A stretch of 53,712 bases of DNA, taken from NCBI RefSeq assembly GCF_004297875.1, contig NZ_SCSK01000046.1, positions 1 through 53,712 on the forward strand, given 5' to 3'. The notes under the pieces were generated by a model. The model ran no database searches, had not been told where the DNA came from, and worked only from the letters and a program-made list of their open reading frames with translations. The position numbers were made by a program, and so were the translations under genes. Within the stretch, counting starts at the first letter, position 1; each line of letters opens with the position of its first letter. Origin of the DNA: Pandoraea sp. (GTDB lineage Bacteria > Pseudomonadota > Gammaproteobacteria > Burkholderiales > Burkholderiaceae). Positions 52,655 to 53,712 of the stretch are shown piece after piece.

Positions 52655-53712
52655 ATGCCCAAACAGCTTCACGTTCTGGACGATATCCAACTCCGCGCCT
52701 GGATAAGCAGAGGCGAGCCGGTTGCCAAATCGGACGGTGACGGCCTCACCTTTACGCTGTCAAAGACCGGAACCGCGAGCTGGATTCTTCGCTACCGGCT
52801 CGGCGGCAACATCCGGCGCGAGTTGACGCTTGGCAACTACCCAGACATGTCCCTCGCCGCGGCACGCAGACTCGCTCGGCAGCACAGGGTCAAGATCGAC
52901 GGCGGTGGCGACCCAGCGCGCGAGAAACGCATCAAGAAGGCGCGAGCTGCCGCCGACTGGACTGTCAACCTGCTGATCGACGACTACCAAGAAAAGATCA
53001 TGCCCTCGCTGGCCGCGGGGAGCGCGGCCGCTCGCAAGCGACACTTCAAGAAGTGCATCCGCCCCACCCTTGGCGCCCTGTCCGTGTCCGCCGTGACTGC
53101 CGCGGATATCGTGCTCATGATCGAACGCGTCCGCAGCTGGTCGATGGCGGAACAGATTCTGTGCTCGGCGTCGCGCCTCTTTCATCACGCGGTCGGCCGA
53201 CGCCTCATCAACGCGAACCCCAGTGCTGGCATTTCGCTTGACGCCATCAAGGGAGCCAAGCCTCCTCCGAGAAAACGCGTGATGCTAACAGCCGAGGAAC
53301 TGCACGATATCTTGTCCAAGATAGATCATGCCGCAGGTCGAAAGTACGGTTTGATGTTTCGCTGCCTGCTCGGGACGTGCGTCCGGACCGCCGAGCTGGT
53401 TAAGTCGAAAAAGGACGACTTTGACCTCGACAAAGGGACGTGGTGGGTCGCACCGGAAAACGTCAAGACGCGCCACGGAATGCTTATCCCTCTCGGTCCG
53501 GACCTGATCGAATGGATTCAAGAGTTGATGGATATGTCGGGGGACTCGGAATACCTCCTGCCAGGGATGTACACGCGCGAGGGGAGTCATATGGGCGTGA
53601 CCACCCTGTGGGACGTCGTGTCGGGGCTTCAAGACGATCACGTGTTCGACGCCCGCTACTTCACACCACACGACACCCGCAGCACCGCGAAAGGCCACAT
53701 GCGCAATCTCGG
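52655..53712 (+). CDS. Tyrosine-recombinase integrase (P4-type, DUF4102), 3' end outside window
   Basis: At least 352 codons are visible with no stop. The N-terminal arm-binding domain (about residues 1-90) has SDGDGLTFTLSKTG and WILRYRLGG, followed by LGNYPDMSLAAARRLARQ as in P4-type integrases. The core-binding domain runs about 95-215. In the catalytic domain R244 (GTCVRTAEL), K271 (ENVKTRHG) and the H339-D-T-R342 motif are present; the nucleophilic Tyr lies beyond the edge. AGGAG seven bases upstream supports the ATG at 52655. It points away from the interrupted gene, into the element. Confidence 0.93.
   Translation, partial: MPKQLHVLDDIQLRAWISRGEPVAKSDGDGLTFTLSKTGTASWILRYRLGGNIRRELTLGNYPDMSLAAARRLARQHRVKIDGGGDPAREKRIKKARAAADWTVNLLIDDYQEKIMPSLAAGSAAARKRHFKKCIRPTLGALSVSAVTAADIVLMIERVRSWSMAEQILCSASRLFHHAVGRRLINANPSAGISLDAIKGAKPPPRKRVMLTAEELHDILSKIDHAAGRKYGLMFRCLLGTCVRTAELVKSKKDDFDLDKGTWWVAPENVKTRHGMLIPLGPDLIEWIQELMDMSGDSEYLLPGMYTREGSHMGVTTLWDVVSGLQDDHVFDARYFTPHDTRSTAKGHMRNL

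Larger units (their letters stand above)
52469..53712. mobile_element. Left end of an integrated element with tyrosine integrase
   Basis: The binding-protein reading frame breaks off near 52469. What follows is AT-richer non-coding DNA (52472-52654) and then an outward-facing integrase gene that runs off the window. This is the organisation of the integrase end of a genomic island. The right end and any duplicated attachment core are outside the window. No tRNA gene is found at the junction. Confidence 0.75.

Noticed and set aside
52440..52660. tRNA gene as the integration target
   Set aside because: No cloverleaf or TTCGANTC-like T-arm was found at the junction; the left flank is clearly coding sequence of a binding protein.

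Overview
The window looks like chromosomal DNA of a GC-rich betaproteobacterium, most likely a member of the Burkholderiaceae. Supporting signs are the ispF-ispD pair divergent from mfd, many LysR/MFS/old-yellow-enzyme catabolic units, poly-specific FCD-GntR and MarR regulators, and strong third-position GC coding bias. No rRNA, tRNA or CRISPR array is visible. The genus call is inference from family content; no database was searched.

Layout. 1-442: the start of an unidentified leftward gene and a HigA-type regulator with no visible toxin partner. 621-5065: a leftward unit (MFS transporter, Asp/Glu racemase-superfamily enzyme, dihydropyrimidinase/hydantoinase) facing its probable GntR regulator across a palindrome-rich AT-rich gap. 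5101-6900: a PilZ protein, then a MarR regulator divergent from a siderophore-interacting flavoprotein. 7210-12216: a rightward set of secreted proteins made of an outer-membrane beta-barrel, three Gly-rich proteins (two clearly sharing a C-terminal module) and an Asp/Gln/Arg-repeat protein. This is the least explained block. 12290-19891: LysR with a XenA-like reductase and MFS transporter, a second MFS transporter, then Lrp facing an aromatic-type amino-acid permease. 19962-24762: ispF, ispD and divergent mfd. 24864-29796: a PAS-GGDEF cyclase, a Cache chemoreceptor and a Tat-exported phosphoesterase.

29868-31561 holds two promoters of identical geometry. Each has a TTGAC-N4-GTCAA site 21 bp before a TAGACT box, and they precede two Spy/CpxP-like periplasmic proteins and a 46-residue membrane protein. 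The first promoter is followed by an intrinsic terminator before any gene, so it may make a short RNA or an attenuated leader. 31612-39135: thiolase, a second XenA-like reductase, an acyl-CoA dehydrogenase/kinase-like pair of the ACAD10/11 or LvaC/LvaA type, a DODA-type dioxygenase, a LysE exporter and a Rieske oxygenase. 39201-42926: LysR, an MHS transporter and a sulfatase. 43150-48762: cytochrome b561, then a chemosensory block (soluble double-PAS receptor, CheR, CheD and a protein with three CheW domains) without CheA or CheY.

48778-53712: a second hydantoinase with a NitT/TauT-type ABC importer. Its substrate-binding gene is cut at about 52469 by DNA that carries a tyrosine integrase running off the right edge. 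This looks like the left end of a genomic island that has separated the importer operon from its promoter and the front of its first gene.
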